From NCBI RefSeq assembly GCF_033546935.1, contig NZ_CP137854.1, positions 1,116,001 through 1,180,000 of the forward strand: a DNA stretch of 64,000 bases. Direction: 5' to 3'. This DNA is from Xylophilus sp. GOD-11R. GTDB taxonomy: Bacteria; Pseudomonadota; Gammaproteobacteria; Burkholderiales; Burkholderiaceae_C. The notes under the pieces were generated by a model. That model was not told the DNA's origin and ran no database searches. It saw nothing but the letters and a program-made list of their open reading frames with translations. Within the stretch, counting starts at the first letter, position 1. Every line of letters starts with the position of its first letter. Shown piece after piece: positions 48,303-57,616 of the stretch. A program made the translations under genes and the position numbers.

Positions 48303-51013
48303 CGGCCTTCCACCATCGCGCGCAGCTGCGCCGCCAGCACGTCCATCGCGAAGGGCTTGGTCAGCATGTCCATGCCGGGCTCCAGAAAGCCGCGCGCCTC
48401 GACGGTGTTCTCGGCATAACCGGTCATGAACAGCACCTTCAGCTCCGGCCGCAGCACACGCGCGGCGTCGGCCACCTGCCGGCCGTTGAGGCCGGGCAGG
48501 CCGATGTCGGTCACCAGCAGGTCGATGTGCTGGGGCGACTGCAGGATCGCCAGCCCACCCGGGCCGTCGGCCGCCTCCAGCGCGCAGTAGCCGAGTTCGT
48601 TCAGCACTTCCACGATCAGGCCGCGCACGACGGCCTCGTCTTCCACCACCAGCACCGTCTCGCCCCGGCGAGTGGCCGGCTCGGCGCCGGGCGGCGGCAG
48701 GTGTTCGTCGGCCTCGGCTCGACCCAGGTGCCGTGGCAGGAAAAGGCGGACGACGGTGCCTTGCGCCGGTTCGCTGTCGATGCGCACATGGCCGTCCGAC
48801 TGGCGGGCGAAGCCGTAGATCATCGACAGGCCCAGGCCGGTGCCCTGGCCGAGCGGCTTGGTGGTGAAGAAGGGATCGAAGGCCTTGGCCAGCACGTCGG
48901 GCGCCATGCCGGTGCCGGTGTCCTCGACCTGCACGCAGACGTATTCGCCGGCGGTCACGTCGTCGCGGGCAGCGGCGTAGAGCTCGTCGATCTGCGCATT
49001 GCTCGTGGCGATGGTGAGCAGCCCGCCGTCGGGCATGGCGTCGCGCGCGTTGATGCAGAGGTTGAGGATCGCGCTCTCGAGCTGGTTGCCGTCGCACAGG
49101 GTCGGCCAAAGCTCGTCCTGCAGGTCCAGTCGCAGGCCGATGCGCTCGCCGAGCGTGCGGCGCAGCAGCTCTTCCATGGAGCGCACCAGCGGATTGGCCT
49201 CGACCGTGCGCGGAGCCAGCGGCTGCCGCCGCGAAAAGGCCAGCAGCCGGTGGGTGAGGGCGGCGGCGCGGCGGGCCGACTGGATCGCGCCGTCGATGAA
49301 GCGCTGCAGGTCTTCCACCCGGCCGGCGCCGATGCGCCGGCGCACCACTTCCAGCGAACCGGTGATGCCCTGCAGCAGGTTGTTGAAGTCGTGTGCGATG
49401 CCGCCAGTGAGCTGGCCCACGGCTTCCATCTTCTGCGACTGGCGCAGTTGCTCGTGCGCACGTTCGAGCTCGCCGGTGCGTTCGGCCACGCGCTGCTGCA
49501 GCGTTTCGCGCGCGCGTTCGGCGGCCTGGAACAGCCGTGCGTTGTCGATCGCGATGGCCGCCTGCGAGGCCATGCCGATCGCGATGCGCTCGGCGCGCGC
49601 GGTGAAGCGGTCGGGCTGCGGATGCCCGAAGAACATGCCGCCGATGACCTCGCCCGATCGGGTGACGACCGGCACCGCCAGGTAGCTGCACACCGGCAGA
49701 TGGCCGGCGGGCATGCCGGTGTGCGGGCTGTTGCGGCCGTATCGCGGGTCGCGGGTGATGTCGCCCGAGCGGATCGCGCCCTTGCCCTCGAAGGTGGGGC
49801 CGAACAGTGCGGTGGCGCGCGGCATGGGAAAGTTGGCGAAGCTGGAGCGTTCCACACCCGAAAGCGCGTAGAGCGTGTAGCTCGCGCCCTGCTCGTCGAG
49901 CACGTTGTAGAAGAAGGCGCCGAAAGCAGCGTCGGTGAGCTCGCGGCAGGCATCGACCACGCGCTGGACCACGGTGTCGAGGTCGAGCTCGCCGGCCAGC
50001 ATCGCACCGGTGTGGTTGAGGGTTTCGAGCGCGCGGCTTTCCTCGCGCAGGGCTTCCTCGGCGCGGGCGCGTTCCACCGCGTCCCAGGTGCGCAGGGCGA
50101 CGTCTTCCACCAGCGCCACCTCGTCGGCATTCCAGGCGCGTGGCTGTGCATGGTTCACGTAGAGCACCGCGCGCAGCCGGCCGTCCTTCAGGAAGGGAAC
50201 GGCGATCTGGCCGCGGATCTGCATGGCCTCGATATGCGCCGGCGCGTTGCCCGGCTCGCGCGAGGCGTCTTCGAAGACGGCGGTGCGGCCCTTTCTGAGC
50301 AGGTCCACGTTGGCGGCGCCGAAGGTCTCCAGCGGATAACTGCCGGCGAGTGACGGCACATCGGCCACGGCGTCGATCTCGAGCACCACGGTCTGGCCGT
50401 CTTCGCGAATCTGCGCGTAGCCGACCCGGCTGCTGCCCAGATGCTCGCGCAGGCGGCGCACGGTTGCCGCCATGATGTCGCGCGGCGGCGCCGGCAGCCG
50501 CAGGGTGTCGACCACGCCCAGCAGGAAGGCCTGGCGCGAGGCGGCCGCGCGGTGGGCGGTGATGTCGATGGCGGTGCCGAGCGCGCGCACGCATACGCCG
50601 TCGGCATCGAACACGCCGCGCCCCTTGGCGGCCACCCAGCGGATGCGGCCGTCTTCCTTGCCGACGGTGCGGTATTCCACGTCGTAGGTGGCGCGCCGCG
50701 CCGGATCGACGGCGGAGGCGAAGGCTTCTGCCGTGCGGTCGCGGTCGTCGGGGTGAAGGCCGGCGTAGAAGTCGGACATGTCGCAGGGCACGCCCGGCGA
50801 GATGCCGAACATCGCCTTGGTGCGCGGCGGCCAGGTGAGCACGCGGGTGCGCAGGTCCAGGTCCCAGGTGCCGATTTCGGCGACCTCGATGGCCAGCAGC
50901 AGCGATTCGCGGCTGGCCTGCATCGCCGAAGCGATTTCGTCGAGAGAGGGCGTCATCGGCGTGGTGGCGGGAGCGCCGAGGGGGTCGGGACGGTCTGGCG
51001 GTGCCTGGGTCAT
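48299..51013 (-). CDS. Hybrid sensor histidine kinase (PAS-GAF-GAF-HisKA-HATPase-REC)
   Basis: 904 aa, apparently without membrane segments, so a cytoplasmic sensor. Order: a PAS domain around 45-150 (VAEIGTWDLDLRTRVLTWPP), two GAF domains about 175-500, a dimerisation domain with the phospho-acceptor His in GQLTGGIAHDFNNLL, an ATPase with DTGTGMAPDVLAKAFDPFF and GTGLGLSMIYGFARQSDG, and a C-terminal receiver with phospho-acceptor Asp in DLLVTDIGLPGLNG and conserved Lys in LTKPF. GAF domains may sense haem, cyclic nucleotides or light; no bilin Cys stands out. The start at 51013 is chosen at MTQAPPDRPDPLG. No separate response regulator with a DNA-binding domain is next to it. Confidence 0.9.
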   Translation of the reverse strand: MTQAPPDRPDPLGAPATTPMTPSLDEIASAMQASRESLLLAIEVAEIGTWDLDLRTRVLTWPPRTKAMFGISPGVPCDMSDFYAGLHPDDRDRTAEAFASAVDPARRATYDVEYRTVGKEDGRIRWVAAKGRGVFDADGVCVRALGTAIDITAHRAAASRQAFLLGVVDTLRLPAPPRDIMAATVRRLREHLGSSRVGYAQIREDGQTVVLEIDAVADVPSLAGSYPLETFGAANVDLLRKGRTAVFEDASREPGNAPAHIEAMQIRGQIAVPFLKDGRLRAVLYVNHAQPRAWNADEVALVEDVALRTWDAVERARAEEALREESRALETLNHTGAMLAGELDLDTVVQRVVDACRELTDAAFGAFFYNVLDEQGASYTLYALSGVERSSFANFPMPRATALFGPTFEGKGAIRSGDITRDPRYGRNSPHTGMPAGHLPVCSYLAVPVVTRSGEVIGGMFFGHPQPDRFTARAERIAIGMASQAAIAIDNARLFQAAERARETLQQRVAERTGELERAHEQLRQSQKMEAVGQLTGGIAHDFNNLLQGITGSLEVVRRRIGAGRVEDLQRFIDGAIQSARRAAALTHRLLAFSRRQPLAPRTVEANPLVRSMEELLRRTLGERIGLRLDLQDELWPTLCDGNQLESAILNLCINARDAMPDGGLLTIATSNAQIDELYAAARDDVTAGEYVCVQVEDTGTGMAPDVLAKAFDPFFTTKPLGQGTGLGLSMIYGFARQSDGHVRIDSEPAQGTVVRLFLPRHLGRAEADEHLPPPGAEPATRRGETVLVVEDEAVVRGLIVEVLNELGYCALEAADGPGGLAILQSPQHIDLLVTDIGLPGLNGRQVADAARVLRPELKVLFMTGYAENTVEARGFLEPGMDMLTKPFAMDVLAAQLRAMVEGR

Positions 51014-51106
51014 GAGTAGCCGGAAAGCGGGATGGGGCGAAACGCGTCGATCTGCAATGGTAGCTTCGCGGTGTCGCCCGCTTTTCCCAACGCTTTTTTC
51101 ACCGCC

Positions 51107-52027
51107 ATGCAGCTCGACGCCGCTTCCTGGGCCTGGATCCCGATCACGCTCGCCGCCGCGCTCGGCCAGACCTTCCGCAACGCCGCGCAGCGCACCCTCA
51201 CCGCGACCGCCGGCACGCTGGCCGCCACGCTGGTGCGTTTTCTCTACGGCCTGCCGGTGGCGCTGGCCTGGCTGGCGCTGGTGCGATGGGGATGGGGCGG
51301 TGCTTTGTCGCAGGGCGCCGCGCCGGCGTTCGGCTGGGGCTACGCCGGCTGGCTGGTGGTGGCGGCGCTGGCCCAGCTCGCCGCGACGGCGCTGCTGCTG
51401 CTGGCCATGGCGAGCCGCAATTTCATCGTGGCGGTGACCTGGTCCAAGACCGAGGTGCTGCAGGTGGCGCTGTTCTCGGCGGTCTTCCTGCAGGAGCTGC
51501 CCGGGCCGGTGCTGCTGGCGGGCATGGTGGCGGCCACCGTCGGCGTGGTGCTGCTGTCGCCCGCCGCATCGGGCTCGGGTGGCCCGGGCGGCCGGGCGGT
51601 CGTCTACGGATTGGCGTCGGGCGCCTGCTTCGCGATGGCCTCGATCGGCTATCGCGGCGCCTCGCTGCAACTGCAGGGCGTTTCGCCCTGGCTCGCCGGC
51701 GCCTGGAACGTGGCCTGGGCCCAGGGCCTGCAGACGCTACTGCTCGGCGGCTGGCTGGCGATGCGCGCCCCGGCGTCGCTGGGGGTGGTGCTGCGGTCGT
51801 GGCGGCTGTCCAGCGCGGCGGGCTCGGCGGGGGCGTTCGCGTCGATCTGCTGGCTGACCGCCACGGCGATGCGGCCGGCGACCGAGGTGCGCACGCTCGG
51901 CCTGGTCGAGGTGATCTTCAGCTACCTCGTGTCGCAGCGGCTGTTCGCCGAGTCGCTGTCGATGCGCGAAAAGCTCGGCATGGGCCTGGTTGGCGTCGGC
52001 CTGGTAGTGGCCTGCGCGCGTCTGTGA
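51107..52027 (+). CDS. EamA/DMT-family transporter
   Basis: 306-aa membrane protein with ten expected spans in two EamA repeats of the drug/metabolite transporter superfamily. Typical parts: NFIVAVTWSKTEVLQVALFS, a mid-protein GLASGACFAMASIGYRGASL and the end FSYLVSQRLFAESLS. ATG 51107 starts MQLDAASWAW. Substrate unknown. It is divergent from the kinase gene with about 90 bp between them. Confidence 0.88.
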   Translation: MQLDAASWAWIPITLAAALGQTFRNAAQRTLTATAGTLAATLVRFLYGLPVALAWLALVRWGWGGALSQGAAPAFGWGYAGWLVVAALAQLAATALLLLAMASRNFIVAVTWSKTEVLQVALFSAVFLQELPGPVLLAGMVAATVGVVLLSPAASGSGGPGGRAVVYGLASGACFAMASIGYRGASLQLQGVSPWLAGAWNVAWAQGLQTLLLGGWLAMRAPASLGVVLRSWRLSSAAGSAGAFASICWLTATAMRPATEVRTLGLVEVIFSYLVSQRLFAESLSMREKLGMGLVGVGLVVACARL

Positions 52028-52132
52028 GCCGCACTGAAACCATCAGATTTGTTCAGGGGTTACCCTAGGTGGCTGCCGCCGCCACGCGCGCGGGCAGCGA
52101 CGACTCCTAAAAACCGACAACAACAGGACAAC

Positions 52133-53446
52133 ATGAGTTCTTCTGCACCCGCCACGCCGGCGCATCGTCCCTACACGCCCAAGGAAGTCCGCGAACGTGT
52201 CTTCGCCATCGTCGCCGCATCGTCCGGCAACCTGGTCGAATGGTTCGACTTCTACGTCTACGCCTTCAGCGCGATCTACTTCGCCGCTTCCTTCTTCCCC
52301 AAGGCCGACCCCACGGTGCAGCTGCTGAGCACCGCCGGCGTGTTTGCGGCGGGCTTTCTGATGCGGCCGATCGGTGGCTGGCTGTTCGGCCTCATCGGCG
52401 ACAAGTACGGTCGCAAGCCCTCCATGGTGATCTCGGTCGTGATGATGGGTGGCGGCTCGCTGCTCATCGCCTGCCTGCCCACCTACAACAGCATCGGCGT
52501 CGCGGCCCCGGCGCTGCTGCTGCTGGCGCGTCTGCTGCAAGGCCTGTCGGTCGGCGGCGAATACGGCGCCTCGGCCACCTATATGAGCGAGGTCGCGCTG
52601 CGCGGCCGTCGCGGCTTCTTCGCCTCGTTCCAGTACGTCACGCTGATCGGCGGCCAGCTGCTCGCGGCGCTGGTCATCGTGGTCATGCAGTTTTTCCTGG
52701 ACGACGCCGAGCTCCACGCCTGGGGCTGGCGCGTGCCTTTCGTGATCGGCGCGGTCACCGCGGTGGTCGCCATGCTGCTGCGGCGCTCGCTGCGCGAAAC
52801 CTCCACCGCAGAGACCCGCGCCAACAAGGAAGCCGGCAGCCTGGGTGCGCTGTTGCGCAACCACCTGCCGGCGTTCCTCACGGTGCTGGGCTACACGGCC
52901 GGCGGCTCGCTGATCTTCTACACCTTCACCACCTACATGCAGAAGTACCTGGTGAACTCGGCCGGCATGTCGGCTCGCACGTCCACCGAAATCATGACCT
53001 GCGCGCTGTTCTGCTACATGCTCATGCAGCCGCTGTTCGGCGCGCTCGCCGACCGCATCGGCCGGCGCGCTTCCATGATGCTGTTCGGCGCCCTGGGCAC
53101 GCTGGCCACCGTGCCGATCCTGCTGGCGCTGCAATCGGTCAAAAGTCCGTACGCGGCCTTCGGCCTGATCGTGCTGGCGCTGGCCATCGTGAGTTTCTAC
53201 ACCTCGATCAGCGGCCTGGTGAAGGCCGAGATGTTCCCGCCGCAGGTGCGCGCGCTGGGCGTGGGTTTCGCCTACGCCATCGCCAACGCGGTGTTCGGCG
53301 GCACGGCCGAATACGTGGCGCTCTACCTGAAAGACATCGACATGCAGCAGAGCTTCTACTGGTATGTGACGGTGATGATGGCCATCGCCTTCCTGGTCAG
53401 CCTGCGCCTGCCCAAGCAGCCAGACTACCTGCACCACGACCACTGA
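52133..53446 (+). CDS. MHS-family MFS transporter (KgtP-like)
   Basis: 437-aa proton symporter of the metabolite:H+ symport family. Signatures are [20 protein letters not shown] at span 1, [10 protein letters not shown], and [20 protein letters not shown]. The ATG at 52133 is after CAGGA. The likeness to alpha-ketoglutarate permease suggests import of a di- or tricarboxylate; this fits the dicarboxylate genes elsewhere in the window but is not proof. Confidence 0.9.
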   Translation: MSSSAPATPAHRPYTPKEVRERVFAIVAASSGNLVEWFDFYVYAFSAIYFAASFFPKADPTVQLLSTAGVFAAGFLMRPIGGWLFGLIGDKYGRKPSMVISVVMMGGGSLLIACLPTYNSIGVAAPALLLLARLLQGLSVGGEYGASATYMSEVALRGRRGFFASFQYVTLIGGQLLAALVIVVMQFFLDDAELHAWGWRVPFVIGAVTAVVAMLLRRSLRETSTAETRANKEAGSLGALLRNHLPAFLTVLGYTAGGSLIFYTFTTYMQKYLVNSAGMSARTSTEIMTCALFCYMLMQPLFGALADRIGRRASMMLFGALGTLATVPILLALQSVKSPYAAFGLIVLALAIVSFYTSISGLVKAEMFPPQVRALGVGFAYAIANAVFGGTAEYVALYLKDIDMQQSFYWYVTVMMAIAFLVSLRLPKQPDYLHHDH

Positions 53447-53510
53447 CCCGTACGGCCGGCAAAAGGTGCTGGCTATACTCGTCCGGGTCGATTCTCGCCA
53501 AGGTTTACTG

Positions 53511-54920
53511 ATGATTCCTGTCATTCTGTCGGGTGGGTCCGGCACCCGCCTTTGGCCGCTCTCGCGGTCGTCCTACCCCAAGCAATTCATCGGCGTCACC
53601 GAAGAGCGGACCATGTTCCAGCTCACGCTGGCACGGCTGGCCGGCCTGCCTGACGTGCAGGCCCCGCTGGTGGTCGGCAACGAGAATCATCGTTTCATCC
53701 TCGGCGAACAACTCCACGCGGTGGGCGTCAAGCCGCACGCGATCCTGCTGGAGCCGGTCGGGCGCAATACCGCGCCGGCCATCGCGGCCGCTGCGGCCGC
53801 CGCCAGCGCGCAGGGCGCCGATCCGCTGCTGCTGGTGCTGGCCGCCGACCATGTCATCGCCGATACGCCGGCTTTCCACCAGGCGATTGCCGCGGGTGTC
53901 GCGGCGGCTGAGGCCGGCGCGCTGGTCACCTTCGGCATCGTGCCGACCGCGCCCGAAACCGGCTATGGCTACATCCAGGTGGCCGACCGCGTGGAAGGCA
54001 TCTCGGCCGTCGCCGTCAGCGCTTTCGTGGAGAAGCCGGACCTGGAAACCGCCCGTCGTTATCTGGCCGACGGCCGTCATCTCTGGAACAGCGGCATGTT
54101 CCTGTTCAAGGCTTCGGTGCTGCTGGCCGAGCTGGAGCGCTTCAGCCCGGCGGTGGTCAAGGCCGCGCGCGAATCGGTGGCCCAGGCCAGGTCCGACCTC
54201 GACTTCATCCGGCTCGACAAGGAAGCTTTCTCCGCATCGCCGGAAGACTCCATCGACTACGCCGTGATGGAGAAGTCGGACAAGGTGAAGGTGGTGCCGC
54301 TTTCGGCCGGCTGGAGCGACGTCGGTGCCTGGGGCGCCGTCTGGGACGTGGCCACCAAGGATGCGGAGGGCAACGCGGCGCGAGGCGACGTGTGGCTGCA
54401 GGGCGTGAAGAACAGCTACGTGCGCGCCGACCACCGTCTGGTCGCCGCCATCGGCCTCGACAACGTGATGATCGTCGAGACCTCCGACGCGGTGCTGGTC
54501 GCTTCCAAGGAATCCGTCCAGGAGGTCAAGAAGATCGTCGATCGGCTCAAAGCCGCCAAACGCCCCGAGGCGGCGCTGCACCGCGAGGTGTTCCGGCCGT
54601 GGGGCTCTTATGACTCCATCGACCACGCCGAGCGCTATCAGGTCAAGCGCATCACGGTGAACCCGGGGCAGAAGCTGTCGGTGCAGATGCACCACCACCG
54701 CGCCGAGCATTGGGTGGTGGTGTCCGGCACCGCCAAGGTGTGGCTGGGCGACAAGGAAGTGCTGCTCACCGAGAACCAGTCGACCTATATCCCGGTCGGC
54801 GTGGTCCATGCGCTGGAAAACCCCGGCAAGATCCCGCTCGAGCTGATCGAGGTGCAGTCGGGCGCCTACCTGGGCGAAGACGACATCGTGCGTTTCGAAG
54901 ACCGTTACGGCCGGGCCTGA
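53511..54920 (+). CDS. manC: Mannose-1-phosphate guanylyltransferase / mannose-6-phosphate isomerase
   Basis: 469-aa bifunctional enzyme leading to GDP-mannose for exopolysaccharide or O-antigen. The guanylyltransferase half has GGSGTRLWPLSRSSYPKQFI and FVEKP; the C-terminal cupin isomerase half has RPWGSYDSID and QMHHHRAEHWVVVSG with metal-binding His. ATG 53511 begins MIPVILSGG. A TATACT at 53474-53479 may be its -10. Its last 16 bp overlap the 3' end of the convergent next gene. Also called algA, xanB or cpsB in other species. Confidence 0.94.
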   Translation: MIPVILSGGSGTRLWPLSRSSYPKQFIGVTEERTMFQLTLARLAGLPDVQAPLVVGNENHRFILGEQLHAVGVKPHAILLEPVGRNTAPAIAAAAAAASAQGADPLLLVLAADHVIADTPAFHQAIAAGVAAAEAGALVTFGIVPTAPETGYGYIQVADRVEGISAVAVSAFVEKPDLETARRYLADGRHLWNSGMFLFKASVLLAELERFSPAVVKAARESVAQARSDLDFIRLDKEAFSASPEDSIDYAVMEKSDKVKVVPLSAGWSDVGAWGAVWDVATKDAEGNAARGDVWLQGVKNSYVRADHRLVAAIGLDNVMIVETSDAVLVASKESVQEVKKIVDRLKAAKRPEAALHREVFRPWGSYDSIDHAERYQVKRITVNPGQKLSVQMHHHRAEHWVVVSGTAKVWLGDKEVLLTENQSTYIPVGVVHALENPGKIPLELIEVQSGAYLGEDDIVRFEDRYGRA

Positions 54921-56110
54921 CCAGCCCGCTGTAGCGGCAGGCGCCACAGTTCGTAGCGTTCGTCCCCGTTTTTCACCGCACCGGCGAAATGCTGGTCGAG
55001 TTTGCTCGCGGTGAACACCAGATCGCCGTTCGGGTGGATGGCGACCGTATCGGGCCAGTGCACGCCATCGCTCGAAGCCAGCCGCGCCATCGCGGCGGTG
55101 GTGGGGTCGTAACGAACGATGCCGTTGTGGGTCACGTCGGTGATGTAGAGAGCGCCGGCAGCGTCGGTGACGATGCCGTCGGTGTTGCCGCCCACGTCGC
55201 CGAGATCGCGGACATGCGCGGCGATGGCCCCGGTGCCCGTTTGCGGATCGCGCAGCAGTGCGGTCGGCACCGAATACACATGCGTCCCGGTCGTCACCGA
55301 CCAGTACAGCACCGCCGCGTCGGGTGACAGGGCGATGCCGTTGATGCCCAGCATCATCGGATGGCCGGGCCACACGTCGCGGCCGTGGGCGACCACCTGC
55401 ACGCCCGGCCGGGGCATCAGGCTCGGGTGGCGATCGAGCACGCGCCAGCTTCGCCCGCTGGCGAAATCGACCACGATCAGGCCGGCGGCGTTGTCGGGCG
55501 CACTGCGCAAGCCGCTGTCCGAAAGGTAGGCGACACGCCGGTGTTCATCGACGGCGATGTCGTTGAGAAAGCTGGCTTTGCGGTCGGCCACGCCGTCCAG
55601 CGGGATGCATTTCACGACCCGGCCCGAGGCGAGGTCCAGCACGAGCACTTTCTGCGCGCCCGGCGGAGACTCCTGCTCGGCCGCCACGAAGCCCAGGTCG
55701 AGCGCCCAGAGCCAGCCGTTGCGGCGGTCGACATGAAAGCCCAGTACGTTGCGCAGGCTGGTCTGGACCGGCGCCGTGATGTCGTTCGCCCGCAGGGACG
55801 GAAAAGCCGTCAGCCGCGCCGGCCCGGTGCGGCCGCCGGTATCCAGGCGACTGATCGTGGCGGGGGCACCGTCGGAAAGCAGACGCGGCGTACTGACGTA
55901 GGCGGCACCCTGGCCGTCGAAGTGGATGCCGGCGATGGGCGCCTTCACCGATCCGGCAAAAGCCACCGGGTCGGCCCCGTTCGGGGCCTGTTCCCAGCTC
56001 ACGCCGGCATAGCTGCGCCAGCGCTCGAGCGCTGGCTGGTCGTCGGCATGGGCGGCCAGGCCGAATGCCGTGAGTGTCATGGCGGCGAGGTGCTTCGAAA
56101 TGGATGACAT
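54905..56110 (-). CDS. Exported major-royal-jelly/yellow-family protein
   Basis: About 401 aa with signal peptide (SKHLAAMTLTAFGLAAHA). The mature protein is a beta-propeller of the MRJP/yellow or SMP-30-like type: conserved GFHVDRRNGWLWALDLG, FLNDIAVDEHRRVAYLSDSG and GINGIALSPDAAVLYWS strands. Some relatives are called L-dopachrome tautomerase-related. The start at 56110 (MSSISKH) is preferred over 56131 because AAAGAG lies just upstream. Enzymatic activity unknown; possibly a periplasmic lactonase or binding protein. Divergent from a LysR gene. Confidence 0.85.
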   Translation of the reverse strand: MSSISKHLAAMTLTAFGLAAHADDQPALERWRSYAGVSWEQAPNGADPVAFAGSVKAPIAGIHFDGQGAAYVSTPRLLSDGAPATISRLDTGGRTGPARLTAFPSLRANDITAPVQTSLRNVLGFHVDRRNGWLWALDLGFVAAEQESPPGAQKVLVLDLASGRVVKCIPLDGVADRKASFLNDIAVDEHRRVAYLSDSGLRSAPDNAAGLIVVDFASGRSWRVLDRHPSLMPRPGVQVVAHGRDVWPGHPMMLGINGIALSPDAAVLYWSVTTGTHVYSVPTALLRDPQTGTGAIAAHVRDLGDVGGNTDGIVTDAAGALYITDVTHNGIVRYDPTTAAMARLASSDGVHWPDTVAIHPNGDLVFTASKLDQHFAGAVKNGDERYELWRLPLQRAGQARP

Positions 56111-56205
56111 CGGACTCTTTTCAGCAATCAAAACACCACTCTATTCATGAGCATCGAGGCTATAAACAGTCGAGCGAGACAATCATTCGTACATCAAAAG
56201 CCAAG

Positions 56206-57114
56206 ATGAGCCGACGATTCGATCACCTGGGCGACGTGGAAACCTTCATCACGGTGGTCGACAAAGGTTCGCTCACTGCGGCTGCGATCGCACTGGCGAC
56301 CACGGCGTCGGTACTCAGCCGGGCGATCAGTCGCCTGGAAACCCGCCTGGGCGCGCAGCTGCTGCGCCGCACCACGCGGCGGCTGAGCCTCACCGAGCCG
56401 GGTCGGCTGTACCTCGAGCAGGCGCGGCAGGCTTTCGTGCTGATCGAAGACGCGGAGCGCGGCATGCGAGGCACCGCCGGAGAGCTGGCCGGGCGCGTGC
56501 GGCTGAGCGTGCCCACCACCTATGGGCACCATCGCCTGCCGTCGTTGCTCAGCCGCTTTTCACAGCGCTATCCGAAGGTCGGCATCGACTTGAGCATCAC
56601 CAACCGGAACGTCGATCTGGCGGCCGAAGGCTACGACCTCGCGATCCGGCTCGGCCCCTTGCCCGACAGCCGCCTGGTGTCACGCCACCTGGAGGATGTG
56701 GCCCTGTGCCTGCTGGCCGCGCCCGCCTATGGGGCCCTTGCCGGCATGCCGACCGACATCGAGGCGCTGGCCCGGCACGCCTGCCTGCCGTTCGTCATGC
56801 CCAGCACCGGACGCATCTCACCGTGGATGCTGCGCGACGACAAGGGAAAGGACATCGACTGGGCGCCGCAGGCCGGCGTGCGCTTGAGCGACGACGTGCT
56901 GGGTGTCGTCTCCCTGGCGTTGGCAGGCCTGGGTATCTGCCAGACCTTCGATTTCATCGGCCGCGACCTCATCGCGCAGGGCCGAGCGGTGGAGGTGCTG
57001 CCCCAGGCGCGGGGGCGCTCCCGACCGATCTCGGTGATCTACGCACCGCACCGGCAACTGTCCGCCGCCGCGCGGGCCTTGATCGATTTCCTGGTCGACC
57101 CCAACGCCGACTGA
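56206..57114 (+). CDS. LysR-family regulator
   Basis: 302-aa LysR-type regulator of the CrgA-like branch: helix-turn-helix FITVVDKGSLTAAAIALATT then ASVLSRAISRLETRLGAQL, and an effector-binding domain with RVRLSVPTTYGHHRLPSLL. ATG 56206 is used; an upstream in-frame extension to 56074 would run across the divergent promoter region. It is divergent from the royal-jelly-family gene, its likely target. A terminator follows directly, then the IS element. Confidence 0.9.
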   Translation: MSRRFDHLGDVETFITVVDKGSLTAAAIALATTASVLSRAISRLETRLGAQLLRRTTRRLSLTEPGRLYLEQARQAFVLIEDAERGMRGTAGELAGRVRLSVPTTYGHHRLPSLLSRFSQRYPKVGIDLSITNRNVDLAAEGYDLAIRLGPLPDSRLVSRHLEDVALCLLAAPAYGALAGMPTDIEALARHACLPFVMPSTGRISPWMLRDDKGKDIDWAPQAGVRLSDDVLGVVSLALAGLGICQTFDFIGRDLIAQGRAVEVLPQARGRSRPISVIYAPHRQLSAAARALIDFLVDPNAD

Positions 57115-57125
57115 CGCAGCCAAAT

Positions 57126-57161
57126 AAAAAGCCCCATGCAGCAATGCAGGGGGCTTTTTTT
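57126..57161 (+). terminator. Intrinsic terminator after the LysR gene
   Basis: AAAAAGCCCC and GGGGCTTTTTTT form the outer stem, with an inner palindromic loop (ATGCA-GCAA-TGCA-like). It ends the LysR transcript 5 bp before the target duplication of the IS element. Confidence 0.88.
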
Positions 57162-57168
57162 GATTGAC

Positions 57169-57195
57169 TGACCCGTCCTGCCCAGCGTTGACACC
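57169..57195 (+). repeat. Left terminal inverted repeat of the IS3 element
   Basis: TGACCCGTCCTG, six variable bases, GTTGACACC. Pairs with the right end at 58471-58497. Confidence 0.9.
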
Positions 57196-57221
57196 TCGAC
57201 CTTGCAGAAAGGGCATGTGTC

Positions 57222-57614
57222 ATGGAATCAGGGATCAAGCGCACGCAGCGTGACTACACGCTGGCTTTTAAGCTGGCAGTTGTCGCGCAGGTAGAAAAAG
57301 GCGAGTTGACATACAAGCAGGCTCAGATGCGGTACGGCATTCAGGGCCGCAGCACGGTGCTGGTGTGGTTGCGCAAGCATGGTCGCCAGAGTTGGGGCGT
57401 GGCGGCATCATCGGCAGCCATGCCGTTAAACAAGACCGCCTCATCGCTCACACCCGAGCAGCAGATCAAAGCCTTGCAGGTCCAGCTCCGGCTGGCTCAG
57501 GAGAAGGCGCAGCTCTTTGAAGCCGTGGTCGACGTGCTCAAGAAGGACTACGGGGTGCGCATCGTAAAAAAGCCTTTGGGCAAGTCCTCGCGCAAAAGCT
57601 CGTCCAAGGACTGA
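57222..57614 (+). CDS. IS3-family transposase OrfA
   Basis: 130 aa with a helix-turn-helix for end binding (KRTQRDYTLAFKLAVVAQVE, later TYKQAQMRYGI) and a coiled-coil (LQVQLRLAQEKAQLFEAVVD) for multimerisation. Near its end lies the A-AAA-AAG slippery site; ribosomes that slip there make the OrfAB fusion transposase, those that do not make this protein, usually a regulator. Confidence 0.93.
   Translation: MESGIKRTQRDYTLAFKLAVVAQVEKGELTYKQAQMRYGIQGRSTVLVWLRKHGRQSWGVAASSAAMPLNKTASSLTPEQQIKALQVQLRLAQEKAQLFEAVVDVLKKDYGVRIVKKPLGKSSRKSSSKD
57566..57572 (+). other. Programmed -1 frameshift site
   Basis: The heptamer A-AAA-AAG is in phase with orfA codons. After a -1 shift the frame is open through to orfB (57617) with no stop between, giving an OrfAB fusion as in IS911-type elements. 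Confidence 0.8.
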
Positions 57615-57616
57615 GC

